This document shows positions 11,539 through 23,145 of a DNA stretch of 64,000 nucleotides, piece after piece. Each line of letters begins with the position of its first letter. The stretch's first letter is position 1. The stretch spans positions 186,001 through 250,000 of the forward strand of contig JAACJK010000115.1 of the NCBI GenBank assembly GCA_013368325.1, written 5' to 3'. The position numbers and the translations under genes are program-made. The stretch comes from Ephemerocybe angulata (lineage: Eukaryota; Basidiomycota; Agaricomycetes; Agaricales; Psathyrellaceae). Under the pieces are notes generated by a model. The model saw only the letters and a list, made by a program, of their open reading frames with translations. It had not been told where the DNA came from and made no database searches.

Positions 11539-13240
11539 ATGCCACTTCTTCGAGGACTCTTAGTCCTCCCTCCAGAGCTTCTCCTTTCTATTTTTGAACA
11601 TATAGACCCACCGGACCTGTTCAGTTTGGGTCAGGTATGCACGCAGGAACATCTAAAGTGGATCCGTTCTCACTGTTGCCTGCACTAGACATGCGGGCGC
11701 ATCCGCAGCCTCGTCTCCAATCGCCACCTCTGGGAGTCCGCCCTAAAGACTACCTGTCGCCTCAATCAGCTCTTTGAGCCCTCGTATCACCCTATAGCCG
11801 CGCTGAGCTTCGCTGAACTCCAAATTGTGGCGTTGGGGCCTTGGAGACGCAGTGATAGCTTTGCTTCGCGATCGCCGCCATACTTGGGCCCAACTACCCA
11901 AGTTAAAGACATGCCCAAGCAAGAGCGGAGGATTTGGAATATGACACTTTCGTGCGCCGGGTGGAAAGAAAATACGGAGTTCGAGGGCATCTGTGTTGTG
12001 CCCGGGGGCCGCTATGTCCTTGGTTGCAGCGAGACGCAGGTGGGGATCTGGGATCTGGGGCAGAATACTGGGTCGCCTCTTGGGGCCAGTGCCAACAAGG
12101 ATGGTAGTATGAGCCGTTCTGATCCGGTACATTCACCAGTGCCGGCACACCTTCTGCACGCTCCGACTGGGTCGATGACCTGGTTGATGTCGGAGCCCAC
12201 ACCAATTGGAAGTTCGAGCTTTCGCTTTGTGACAGGGCAAATCTCCAGGTTGGTCGGATGGCTGGCCCGTGCTTGTCTGCTTCGTGCTGATTCGTCTTGC
12301 GAAGCTTCTGCGTCCATGAAGTGGGGCCTCTCCCATCCGACTGTTACATCCGCAGAATTGCCACTCTGTTTTTCCCGCGGACACTTTCCCTGGTTGACTT
12401 CTGGATACAAGGAGATAGGCTGTTTATAAAGTATAGAGAAGGGCTGCTCGTATGGGATTTTATCCTTTCAACGTACGTCGCCGTGCCGACCAGGGGCGAC
12501 GTATCCATGGTGCGTGCCTCCGTTCTAGGATAGCGCTGAGATACAAGCTAATGCTATCACTAAACTGGTAGGTAACAACAAGGGGGGATTTCTTCGTTGC
12601 ATGGGAGGGCCTAAATACGGGGGTATGGTCGATTCCTCCCCTTAGGCCTTTACCTCCGGACAAGGATTCTATGGACCTACCCGAGCTCACGTCGCCGGTC
12701 GAGTTCATAAAAGGGATCGACTTTAATCTTATACCAAACGACGGTCTGGACCGCCCAGCATTCCGTATCCGGATCCCATCCCCTTGGTATAGCTTCCCAT
12801 CGAACGCTGTCGAATTCCTATTTACTTGCAAGGAGGATGCGGAGTGGCAATGGGTTACTATTGAGCGGTATGTTATGAACATCACATCTGGTAAAGGGAT
12901 AGGTAGTCCATCCACACTGATCTCGAGCTCGCACCCAATACCTGTACGGCTCACTCCGGGGCATCAAGGGTACCGGACGCTGTGTGGCAGTCTGGCTGCT
13001 ACCGTGGCGATGGGGTCTTCCCCGCACCGTGAGGTTCGGGCGATTCATTTTGTGGGAGATGTTCGATCTCGGCCGAAGGGAGCTGGTATTGTGGATAAAT
13101 TAGGGCTCGGCTCTCAGGGCATTGGTGTCGTGGGCGCTGAAATTATCTCGTACTGTCCGGGAAGCGGGAGGGTGGCCTGTGTCCCTATAAATGCTGATGT
13201 AGCTGAGACTCAGCCGAGAATCATCTGTATAGGGTACTAA
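11539..13240 (+). CDS. F-box protein, family 1, copy 3
   Basis: It starts at ATG 11539 in ACCACCATG with LLVLPPELLLSIFEHIDP and LFSLGQ. Exon 2 gives TCGRIRSLVSNRHLWESA, CRLNQLFEPSYHPIAALS and VPGGRYVLGCSETQVGIWDLG. Exon 3 (near 12310) gives VHEVGPLPSDCYIRRIATL, FWIQGDRLFIKYREGLLVWD and TYVAVPTRGD. Exon 4 begins VTTRGDFFVAWEGLNTGVW and ends at 13238-13240 after ISYCPGSGRVACVPI. The coding sequence appears complete. Only 253 bases separate it from copy 2 upstream and 227 bases from copy 4 downstream, all on the plus strand, so copies 2-4 form a head-to-tail tandem array. C-terminal residues VAETQPRIICIGY resemble the relic near 17600. Confidence 0.8.
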
Positions 13241-13467
13241 CTAGCTGTGGTTATATCTCTGCACGAAAGCTCATTCTACTGCTCAGAATATCAGACCCCG
13301 TTTTTGAGAACGCGTGAAGAGAGGTGCATCGCTGGATCTGAAGCTTTAAACCTTCAAGTTAGGGTTTACGGCCCACGGGCGCTTATCCAGCTTGTCAGCC
13401 GTGTGTGATGGCATCAGTGCCCTCTTGCCTGATGAGCGGCGCGTGTCCTCTCTTTCGTTCCACCATC

Positions 13468-15274
13468 ATGGACGGAAACGTACTTCGAGGCATCCTTGCT
13501 CTTCCGCTGGAGCTCTACCTCTATTTCTTCCAGGAACTTCATCCGCCAGATCTGCTTAGCTTGGGCCAGGTGGGCACATACATATTGACCAGAAATATCG
13601 ACTGTAACTCATCCACCATAGACATGCAAACTTATTCGAAACACCGTCAGTCAAAGGCACGTATGGGAAGCTGCTCTACGCGCTACCTGCCGTCTCAACC
13701 AAGTATTCGAACCATCCTACGAGCCGATAGGGGAACTGAGCCTTGGGGAGCTTCAACGTGCGGCACTGGAGCCTTGGAGACGCAGCGCCAGCTTTGCGAC
13801 CTGGGCTAACCGGGGCGAAGGGCCAGCTGCTAGCTCCATGCAGAGCGTTGTGAGCTCGGTCGGGGGCTGGGCGGACGACGATGAGAGAGAGGAGGACGAG
13901 GACGTCGGGGCGTCCGACAGCGACTCGGGCTCGTCGAGTGAGTCGGGGGCGCAGACGGCGTCGGATGCGAATGGCGATCTGGCGCTAACGAAGGACACCT
14001 CACGAACAGAGATCAAGCTCGTAGGCGAAAGATGTTGGGATGAGATGCGATTTGAGGAAGTATATGTCGTTCCTGGAGGGCGCTACGTCCTCGGTAGGAC
14101 CGAAAAGTATGTCTGTCTCTGGGACATGGGGCAAACCGGTCGAGCGTCGCGGAATAGTAAGCTCACCAAGCTACGATACGCTTCCATCATGTGGAACGAC
14201 ACTGGCTCCGTTACATGGTTAATGTCAACACCGAGGACAGTCAATGGCTCCAGCTTTCGCTTTGCCACGTGTGTCGACGACCTGTGGTGAGTCTACCTCT
14301 CTGTCATAGATTCGTTTGTCAAGCTAAGCAAGTCTTCCTTACTTTGTGTCCAATTCAAGCTTTCGTGTGTTTGAGGTTGGCCCCATGCCGGATAGTTGCG
14401 CAATACGCGAGATAGCGAAGTTTGAAGGTGGCTCTCCAGGGCTCAACCCAGAGGATTTATGGGTGCAGGAAGACAGGATGATGTGCCGCTTTGATGAGGG
14501 GCTACTTGTCTGGGACTTTGTGAAATCGGAATACAGTGCCATCCCTATTCGTGGTGAAGTGGAGAAGGTCCGTGACCCGCCCTACTTGAACTACCTTCCA
14601 ACCAACCATCTTAATTCCGAATCTAGATAACTACAAACGGAGACCTGGTCGTTGCCTGGGAGGGCTCAAACACCGGTGTATGGACCATACCACGACTCAA
14701 GCCTCTGGAAGACGCCTCCTCAACACTGAACGAACTCTTACCGAGCAATTTCACGAACGGGGTCGACCTGGATACGATTAAAGACGACGATGACGGTGCA
14801 CCGCGCCGGCAGATCCACCTCCCATCCGCCTGGTACTGCTACCCTCTACACGCGCTCGAGTATGCCACTCTTCATCAGGTTGGGGGGAAGGATATAGTCG
14901 AACGTTATCTCCTTAACATAGCTGGCGGGGCAGGAGCCCGCAGAGTCAAGACCCTGGTTTCATCTTCGCAGCCCATGGATCCTCTTGACTCTCCACAACG
15001 CAAGAAACCCTATCGGACGATTTGCGGCGGCCTCGCTATCATGGTAGATCGATTATTATCTCCGAAAAGAGGCTGGAGGACGGGCTTCATTCAATCAGTG
15101 GGTGATGGGGCTCCGCAGCGGGACGCGGAAAAGATAGAATATGTTTTCAAGGAGCTCAACGTGGTGTTTCAAGACTTCTCTTACTGCCCGGTAACCGGAC
15201 GAGCTGCTTACATTCCTCTCAACCCTCCTTCTAGAGACGTACATAAGATATCCATCATGAGACTTGATTACTGA
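13468..15274 (+). CDS. F-box protein, family 1, copy 4, with acidic serine-rich insertion
   Basis: ATG 13468 (CACCATCATGG) opens GILALPLELYLYFFQELHP, then LLSLGQ. Exon 2 gives TCKLIRNTVSQRHVWEAA, CRLNQVFEPSYEP, LQRAALEPWRRSASFA, and then a run rich in Asp, Glu and Ser (about residues 120-165, bases 13860-13990) that other copies lack. VVPGGRYVLGRTEKYVCLWD follows. Exon 3 has FRVFEVGPMPDSCAIREIA and GLLVWDFVKSEYSAIP. Exon 4 has TTNGDLVVAWEGSNTGVWTI, PYRTICGGLA and FSYCPVTGRAAYIP, ending in TGA at 15272-15274. The acidic run falls just after the ALEPWRR motif, in the linker between the N-terminal part and the first propeller-like strand, a position of variable length in all copies. Confidence 0.8.
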
Positions 15275-15559
15275 ATCTTAATTCTGTAGTTACTTCGGTA
15301 TTTCACGTTGAATAGTCTGGGATGCGCTTTAATTACAACATACCAGCAGGGTGGGATGTCGAGGCGAAGCACGTCTCGCCAGATGATCATACCCAGAGCC
15401 ATCACGAGCTGCTAGTTTTCAAGGAGGCCTAAGGAGACGACTGAAAGCGTACGGGCGGGACTTCTACGCCCATCGCCAACAGCCAAGGAAGATGAAACAT
15501 AAATAAGCAAATCTACAAGTACACGCAACAGGTTCAAAATCGACAGCACATAACCCTCC

Positions 15560-17162
15560 TCACATCCTCTCTAAAGGCCTGATCGTAAGCAACCGCAAGG
15601 CACTCCCCAGCACATCCCTCGCACAACCATACAAGAACAGCCTCGCCTGCGCCTTCTCCCTCTCGTCCTCCCCAAGACTCTTCACCACCACAGCGTCCCA
15701 TGCACTGCTGATCGCATGTGCCAGCCTGAACGCAAACGTCACCACGCCGCTCGGCTCGTGCGTCTTCAGCGCCGTCTTCACGACATCGGGATACGTACCC
15801 AGCAGGAACGCAATGTCGCGGGCCTGCTGCGAGGTGTGAGGCGCAGCGAGGAGCTCGAGCACCAGAGCGGAGGGCGCGGGGAGGGGGAGGAGATGCGGGT
15901 TCTTGCGGTCGAGCGACGCGAGACGAACGTGCGCGTACTGGAGGTAAGGCCCGGTGTCGCCCTCGAACGAGAGCATGCGGTCCCAGTTGAAGGTGTAGTT
16001 GTTGATGCGCTTCGCCGCCATGTCCTGGATCTTCACGCTGGTAATGCCGATTTCGCGCGTGGTCTCGACGGGGTTCTCACGGCGTTGTACTTCTCCTCCA
16101 TCTGCTCGTGCATGACGTTCGCCGCCTCCTCGATGACTGGTTCAGGAACACGACCGTACCCACCAAACTGTAGTTGACGTGCACGAGGCTCGCGTTCTTC
16201 GGCTGCGCCCACTCGTAGCCCATGAGCTCGAGCACCTTGAAGAACTGCGCGAGATGCAGATCTTGCTAGCTCGCCACGACGTAGATCATCTTGTCGAACT
16301 TGTATTTTTCATACCGCTCGACAGCACCACCAATATCGCGCGTGAGGTAGATGCTCGTACCGTCCTTCTTGCGCACGACGGCCTTGCCGAGCTTCCACTG
16401 CTCGAGGTTGAGCAGCTTCGCGCCGTTCGACTCCTCGACGAGGTCGATCTTCTCGAGCCGCTCCAGCGCCTCGTCCATGCTCGTCTTCGACACCTCGCTC
16501 TCGCCGGTGTACACGTCGAACTGCACTTTCAGCCGCTCGTACTCCTGCACGTACTTACGCGCCAGTTCGCGAGCGCCGCCTCGTCGCCGCCGTCTCCCTC
16601 ACCGTCGGGTCCGTCTCCGCGTCCTTGTTCACCTGCACGTAGATCTCGAACAGGTGCTTGATCGCGTCGGCCTCCAGCTTCTCCTGGTTCCCGTACTTTT
16701 CGTAACCGCTCGCGATAAGGCCGAACTAATACGGGTGAGCGTCAAACCCCACGGAATGGAGAACGCACGCACCTGGGTTCCCCAGTCGCCGAGATAGTTC
16801 ATGGAGATGACCTCCCAACCCGAGGCCTTGTAGAGGTTGGCGAGGAAGGCGCCGATGATCGTACTGCGCAGATGCCCGACGTGGAAGCTCTTCGCAATGT
16901 TGGGGGACGAGTATTCGACGATGACTTTCTTGCCGGCACCGAGCTTGTTCGTTCCGTAGATGCCTTCTGGTTCTGCTGATGACGATGACGAGGCGGCTTG
17001 CTGCGCTGGCACGACCTTTGCCGCAGTGTAGGCCAATCGGAGTGTTGGCCAGGGGATGCATGTCGGGGATCTGTCGTTTCCAAGTGAGAAAAGCCGGCTC
17101 CTGTCGAGCAAGTAGTCGTCAAAAGTGGTCCAGATCACCTTTATATCAATTCTTAGAACCAT
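15560..17162 (-). pseudogene. Arginyl-tRNA synthetase pseudogene
   Basis: Class I arginyl-tRNA synthetase sequence on the minus strand, in order but broken. The nucleotide-binding part is at about 16900-16790 ([20 protein letters not shown], containing HVGH for the HIGH signature, then [10 protein letters not shown]). An intron-like gap and a helical part ([12 protein letters not shown]) follow, then a frame break near 16600-16580 where sequence is missing. The middle domain (YLTRDIGGAVERYEKYKFDK) ends in an in-frame TAG at about 16266 directly after YVVAS. A further deletion lies near 16170 (VHVNYSLVGTVVFLNQ lacks the usual residues between SLV and GTVVFL). The anticodon-binding C-terminus is 16036-15560 (YTFNWDRMLSFEGDTGPYLQ, ending RPLERM). 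The N-terminal domain of about 120 residues is absent. At least three lesions make it non-functional; the essential gene must lie elsewhere. Confidence 0.85.
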
Positions 17163-17656
17163 ATACGAAGCTATTGAGGGAGAGTAGATTCCGAAGGTAG
17201 AGATGATGGAGGGGAAGAAGGAAAAGACGCGTCGATGATGCCCCTAATTATTGACGCGTCGCTCGGGATAATTAATATGCCGAGACGCGGACATTTCAAA
17301 GTCCGTCATTACATCGTCGCATTTCGAGCTGGGTGCAGATAGAGCGCACGCAGTACTTCGAAAATATTGCTTCAGATAGGAGAATAATAAAGGTGCCGGT
17401 CCACTTAGTGAAATATAGGGGCCAAGGGAAGTGTATGCCGAGGCTCGGAATGGTTGCAGTTCTTAACGCCCAAAGCCATATGTATCAGTGTTCTACCCTC
17501 CCATCCTGGGCAGGAAATATACCATATACATGCAAGCCTTGGCTCAGCTATATCTCCAGGCCCATCGACATATCGAAGGACACATGCTGCCCTCGCACTC
17601 GCCGGACAATAGGAACTAACATGTAGGTACCGTGGGCTGAGCTGTTCAGTCAATGT
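17163..17656. other. Spacer with a C-terminal relic of family 1
   Basis: About 500 bases between the synthetase pseudogene and F-box copy 5. On the minus strand around 17625-17530 the frame SSYCPASARAACVLRYVDGP resembles the family 1 ending SYCPGSGRVACVPI, so a piece of another copy's last exon survives here. An ACGCGTCG motif is repeated at about 17228 and 17258. Confidence 0.45.
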
Positions 17657-19327
17657 CTAGCAATCTAAGTACAAGACACGTATCTGACTGTCAGGGGAAG
17701 GGCTTGAGGAACGTTCTGTGGGGTAGGGTATGTATGCAACCCGTCCCGTCGCCGGGCAGTACGAGAAGTCAATGGCATTCGGGAGACCTATATCCCTGGA
17801 GAGATAAGATACCTCATTGATGTCCTGCTGCCGAACATCGTCTCCCACCGAATGCGTAACGTGGATGTTTCGACCTTCGCCGCCGGGGTTTACGACAGTG
17901 GCTAGGCTTCCGCAAATGTACCGGTACGGTTTCTCGCAGCGGGGGGCGAGATCCTTATCTGTCGGCTGCGAGGAAGAAAGGAGGGTCTGCGCACTGTGAA
18001 TTTCCTCGCCAGGCGGGATATCGAGCAAGTGGCGTTTGACTACAACTTGTGAGTCATCTTCGGCGCAATAAAGCACGGTATACTCGAGTGCGTTTGGTGG
18101 CTGGACATACCAGCCAGAAGGAAGGCGGATGCGTGAGGTCGGCCACAACGACTTGTCTTCTGTGTCTTCTATGGTCCCCATGTCGATTCCGTTTGTGAAG
18201 TCGTCTGATAAGAGCTCAGGGAGCTCTTGAGAAGAGCAAGGAAGCAGTGGGTGGAGGGGTGGGACAGTCCATACACCGCTGCTCAAGTTCTCCCAAGCCA
18301 CGATGTGGTTTCCAATGGTGTTCATCTGTATTATAAAATAAGGATGCGACGACGTCGAGTGATGAGGGGGAGAAGAGCTAGTCACGCACCATCGACGCTG
18401 TGCCACGAGTTGGTACGGCAACGTATTCTGACTTCACATAATCCCATATTACTGTACCTTCATTGAGGTGACACATCACCCTGTCCCCTTGAATCCAGAA
18501 CTCATCTACGGCAAGAGCCGGAGCGAGATCACGAAGTCTGGCAATCTGTCTAATCTCGACGTTGTCCGGCAATGGACCCACTTCGTAAACGTGAAAGCTT
18601 TGTGTAGAGCCATACGGTCAGAAAACGCTTTCAAGCCTCGGCAGAATAGGCACAACTGACCTCCAGTCCTCCGCCGTGGCGAAACGAAAGGTCGAGATAG
18701 AGATGTGCGTTGGCGCTGACATTGACCATAAGGTCATCCCGAGTTCTGCATGCATGACATGAACCGGCTCTCTGGGTTCACAGGAGATGGTACTCCGCAC
18801 CAGCGTTTTGCCGGTTTGACCCAAGTCCCAGAGGCAGACACGTGTCCTCGTCATGCCAAAGACATATCGCCCGCCAGGAACAATGCAAACTTCCTCAAAT
18901 CTTTCTCCGTCGGTCCCTCCATTCGAAAGAATGCTCTCGATACGCGAAGCACTCGGATTGGAGGCCAAACCTTCGCGTGATCGCTGAGCAAATCTGGTGC
19001 ATCGGCTCCAGGGCTCTAAGGCCGCTCGTCGTAGCTCGGCAAGATCCAGTCCCTGCAGCGGGTGGTACGATGGAGCAAATAGCTGGTTCACACGACATGT
19101 GACGCGTATAGCAAACTCCCATACGTGTCTTTGGCACACAATACTGCGGATACCTTTGCACGTCTGCAGTTGGAAGTTATCAGCGGCAGCCTCAGTGTGA
19201 TCACGGTGTTGTGATATCGACGTACCTGGCCAAGACTGAGAAGATCCGGTGGATAAAGGCTCTGAAATATGCAGATATAGAGCTCTAGAGGGAGGGTTAA
19301 GATCCCTGGGGATGCCTCTGTAGCCAT
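17657..19327 (-). CDS. F-box protein, family 1, copy 5 (inverted twin of copy 11)
   Basis: ATG at 19327 opens MATEASPGILTLPLELYICI, then YPPDLLSLGQV. Exon 2 has GIRSIVCQRHVWEFAIRVTC, LFAPSYHPLQGLDLAELRRA, IVPGGRYVFGMTRTRVCLWD and STFRFATAEDW. Exon 3 has YEVGPLPDNVEIRQIARL, FWIQGDRVMCHLNEGTVIWD and YVAVPTRG. Exon 4 has NHIVAWENLSSGVWTVPPLH, PNALEYTVLYCAED, PYRYICGSLATVV and FSYCPATGRVAYIP, ending in TAG 17657-17659. It is uninterrupted. The gene and about 300 bases of its 5' flank are repeated in opposite orientation at 40430-41987 as copy 11, which is cut off inside PNALEY. This copy therefore shows what the broken twin has lost. Confidence 0.85.
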
Positions 19328-20327
19328 GATGGTGGTTCGATGGAGAGACAACCACGGAGGCGGCTGACCGAAAAACGGCGATGCCATCACACCGGACCCG
19401 GCGGCAGGTCCGCCATCTCATTAGACGCTCGTGCCGGTGAGCTCAATACAACGCGACGGATTAAAAGCCTGCCACAAACGTCTCGGGGTTTCACTCAACG
19501 CAGTGAGATCTTTGAACATGTCTCACATGTACATGCAAAACATCATCTAAGAACAGCAGATTCCTCGTTTTCCGTTGCATCGGCCGTCTGTTCGGTGTCT
19601 TGGTCTCAAAGGGGAAATCAGCAAGCAGACTAGCTCAGAAGTTGAGAACACCCCGTTATTGGAATCGACGGGCGTCCGGCAACCGGCAGTACGGGCGTCC
19701 GGCTGTCCGGCTGTATATCACTTGCGCGCTTGAGGGCAGCTGAGGCACAGATGCTGCCTGTGCACACAGTCTTGAGTACGTCGGGAACTTGGGAAGGTGA
19801 TAACGGTTGGGTGGGACGTTGGTTAGGGGTTGGTTAGGGGCTGATCACGAAGTCAGTTCCCGATGGGCCAGGTCGGGCGGAAAGTCCCACGGGGTATTCC
19901 ACCCCGCCAACGAGCGTAGTTCATCCTGTTATTCTCAATCACTATGGTTTCTTGTACAGAATAGTCACCAAACATACTGGAGGTACTTTTATAAATGTAT
20001 ATACTACACTTGAGTATTTAATGTCTATTGAAAAGGGGGAATGTTAAGTGGGTGGCCCGAAAGTGACCCCCGCCATATCTACACCCGCCAGGGTGCTCTA
20101 CGTGCAGTTTTTGGGGTTAAAGGTGAATTCAGTAGCATTTGTATTCTATATATTGCTGAATAGGGCCTCCCCCGACCCACCAGGGTATTCAGGAAGGAAC
20201 GAAACCACTCGAGTATCAAGGCCGGACGGCCGGTCGCCCGTCAGAAAGCCGGACAGCCGGACAGCCGCCCATGCCGGTCAGCCGGCGGTTCCAAATTCGT
20301 AGTATTCTGACCATATCATATCAAAGC
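19328..20327. other. Spacer between copies 5 and 6 holding a candidate inverted-repeat insertion
   Basis: Bases 19328-19630 are the duplicated 5' flank of copy 5. From about 19632 to 20300 the sequence has no counterpart in the inverted duplicate, where the same two flanks are only about 60 bases apart. The extra segment is listed separately. No coding potential is recognised. Confidence 0.5.
19632..20300. mobile_element. Candidate non-autonomous inverted-repeat element (about 0.67 kb)
   Basis: The segment is present between copies 5 and 6 but missing between copies 10 and 11 of the inverted duplicate. Near its left end (19675-19712) lies CGTCCGGCTGTCCGGCTG; near its right end (20245-20270) lies AGCCGGACAGCCGGACAG. 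Extending both, about 40 bases match as imperfect inverted repeats. No transposase frame is seen. No clean target duplication could be fixed, because the edges of the flanking homology are blurred. It could also be two unrelated insertions or a deletion in the other block. Confidence 0.45.
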
Positions 20328-21978
20328 TTAGTACGCCAAAGACATGATGGTTATACAATAATTGCTCGTAGGTGTATATTGGTAGGGGATAAAAGCAACT
20401 CGCCCAGTTGGCGGGCAATAGGAAAAGTCACCCAAATACAAAGCGCCGAGGTCCTTGAAAGCATACTGTACGCGATTCGCACCGTTTGATCGAGCATCGT
20501 CGCCTACCGAGTGAAGGATGCCGACTCTCGGGGGAAATGAATCCTGAGCTACCACGGTGGCGAAGCTGCCGCAAAGAATGCGATGAGGTTCGTCGTCCTG
20601 CGGACCGTGCTTCAAATCCATGGTAAACAAGGTCTGGGAGCATCTGATGTGGCTCCCTTCCCCGGCCGTAACGTCAAGGAGGACGCGCTCCCATTCGATT
20701 GTCTTCTTATTATAATTCGGATGAAGGACAACGTACTCCAGCGCGTCAGGCGGAAAGGAGTACCAGGCAGATGGGAGGTAGGTTTCGCCGGGCCCAAGTC
20801 TATGCTCATCCTGTTGGATCGTATCAAAGTCGATGCCATTCGTGAAGTCTTCTGAAAGAAGTTCGCGGAACTCTGAGGAAGAGGTCTCCAGAGGCTTGAG
20901 TGGGGGCATGGTCCATACGCCGATGTTAGGACCCGCCCAGGCGATGATCAGATTTCCGTTCGTAGTTATCTAGAGGCTGGGGTGAGACGGGGAAAGGGGG
21001 TAGGGCACGGTGGGTCACACACCTTCGACACCTCGCCACCACGACTTTTGATGGCAATATATCTCGATTCCACAAAGTCCCACACAACCATTCCCCCATC
21101 GAAGTCGCATACTAGGCTGTTTCCCTGTAGCCAGAAATCATTTAGGGAAAGATCCCGGGAGATACCTTCCAGTTTTGCGATTTCGCGGATTGAGCCAACA
21201 TCCGGCAGGGGCCCGACTTCGTAGACACGGAGGCTTCAGGTAGAAGAGGCGCGTTGCAGGTCAGTCACCATTGGCAGATCATCCGGCCCATATGATAATA
21301 GCGAAACTGACTTACTCAGTTTCATTTTCACTTGTCGCGAAGCGAAAACTCGTGATGTCGACTGCCTTCGGTGCTGACATAGACCAGATATTCCTGCCTT
21401 GCGTAACCCGCATGATAGAGGTCGGCTTTAACCTCTCTTGCATGGCATCCCAGGGCAACTTGCCGATTTGTCCCAGGTCCCAAAGGCAAATGCATTTTCC
21501 GGTTATGCCGAGGACGTATCGCCCTCCAGGAACAATGTACACTTCCACAAACTCGTCAACACTGTCGGACTCGAGCTTGATTTTCTTTCGAAGTACGTTG
21601 CGACTTGCAACTGACCCTTCGTCTCTGGACGGGCTGTCGCTGCGCGATCCCAGAGCAAAGCTCGCGCTCCGCCTCCAAGGCTCGAGCGCCGCACGCTGCA
21701 ACTCAGGGAGGTCCAGATCTTCCAGCGGGTAGTAAGATGGTTCGAATAGTTGATTGAGTCGGCAGGTGGCGCGTAAAGCAGCTTCCCAGACGCGTCTCTG
21801 GTTAACGGAGCTGCGAATGGCGTTGCATGTCTGGAGCTTGTCAGTTCACATTTCCGGTGAGGGGCGATTTGCGCACCTGGCCCAAATTGAGCACATCCGG
21901 CGCGTGAAGCTCTTGAATGATGCAGAGGTGGAGCTCCAGCGGTAGCGCCAAGATGCCTCGAGAGCTGTTTTCGCTCAT
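20328..21978 (-). CDS. F-box protein, family 1, copy 6 (inverted twin of copy 10)
   Basis: A typical member. ATG at 21978 opens SSRGILALPLELHLCIIQEL and HAPDVLNLGQ. Exon 2 gives VWEAALRATCRLNQLFEPSY, LQRAALEPWRRSASFA, VYIVPGGRYVLGITGKCICL and FRFATSENETE. Exon 3 gives YEVGPLPDVGSIREIAKLEG, FWLQGNSLVCDFDGGMVVWD and SRYIAIKSRGG. Exon 4 gives ITTNGNLIIAWAGPNIGVWT, PPDALEYVVLHP, FSYCPPTGRVAFIP and ends IMSLAY at 20328. About 450 residues. The four-exon layout, with introns after the F-box, after FRFAT and after the AIKSRG segment, is shared by all copies. It is very close to copy 10 at 38710-40369 in coding, intron and flanking sequence. Confidence 0.85.
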
Positions 21979-22196
21979 GATGGCCCCGGTGGTTGAAAGG
22001 AAGAGGGCCACGCGTCACGCGTCACGTTCGCAAATGGATTGGATGCTGATGCCATCACACCCGACTGACTCGGACTTGAGGGCCATTAAGCGCTCGCTGA
22101 AAGCGGGATGGGCCGGGGGAGCAGGGAGGTCCCTGGAATAGCCAGAGATTCCCAGAAACTTGTTAAATATGTTATTGTCCTCCGTTAACTACGTCC

Positions 22197-22713
22197 TCAA
22201 GTCAGGAGTGCCCTGAGTACCGATGCTATAGCTCCGCGGACCGCACCAGTTCGCGTTGAATTTCGCCGAGGAAATCCAGTCGTCTGTAGCTTGACCGGAG
22301 GGATATGTACAGTGTACGAAAGGCCAAGTGGTACATGCCTGCAGAAATCTAGTATAGCAAAGAAACGGGGGTTATTTCCTGAGCGCTCGGCCATGGCATC
22401 ACCATTGACCTCCGATTTTCCGCGGCGGAAAAATAGCCCCTCTGGCTCGTCCCTGATTTCGCATGGTGGACAGACTGCCGCAAATCGTGCGATATCGCTC
22501 AGCGTCGAGGTCCAGTGGGCCGGGAGCGTAGGTTGGGTCCATCGGCTGCGAGGACGAGATTTGAGTCCGTAGTCTGTGACACTGCGTCCCGTCTGTCGCC
22601 ATGTGTAGCAAAAATCGCTCGACTTTGACAGTCTCCTCAGGTTCATATATATATATAACAGCATATTCCACGAGCCTGGCAAGTATACGAGAATTCTTTG
22701 GAAGTTCCATCAA
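22197..22713 (-). pseudogene. Relic of a family 1 F-box gene, part of the last exon
   Basis: On the minus strand the frame from 22713 reads LVEYAVIYIYEPEETVKVER, then ISSSQPMDP and AERYRTICGSLSTM, which match the middle of exon 4 in intact copies (ALEYAVLH, VERVLLD, SSSQPMDP, PYRTICGSLA). Everything upstream, including the F-box, is missing and the SYCP end is not found in frame. The relic sits between intact copies 6 and 7, which indicates loss of an earlier tandem member rather than a separate insertion. Confidence 0.7.
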
Positions 22714-23145
22714 TCACAGACTGCGCACCACCGCGCCATCATCGACGAGGACGACGATGGCAAATATCTTTATACTCTACGCCATCGGAATTCGGCGCCC
22801 TAAATTCAGTTATTTTTTGCTTCACCAAAGGAATCAACTGCGAAGAGACGAAAAGGACCAAACCTCATGATGCTGGCCTCCCGCCTCTACCCACCATCAA
22901 ATTCAAGAAGTCCAAATCACATTCCTGCTCTCAACCCTCCCAACGTCGGCCGACAACGCCCGACAAACAAGTGCTCAACAACGCACCAAGAATGAATACA
23001 CTCAACGACGACTCGAAGAACCTACTACACCGAACGTCCAACCCCCAATAAACCAAAACCAAAGTGATGTTACATCCAACAATCGATTCAAAGAAAATCA
23101 ATCACAAGGTACAGTTTTTCAGTCCTACCGCACCATGTTACAAAT
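22714..23145. other. Spacer with a segment repeated at 29273-29390
   Basis: Bases 22834-22925 (TCAACTGCGAAGAGACGAAA, then AAATTCAAGAAGTCCAAATC) recur in slightly different form at 29273-29390. The segment is not part of the F-box coding sequence. It could be a fragment of a dispersed element or a duplicated gene end. The rest of the spacer is A/C-rich and shows no gene. Confidence 0.45.
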
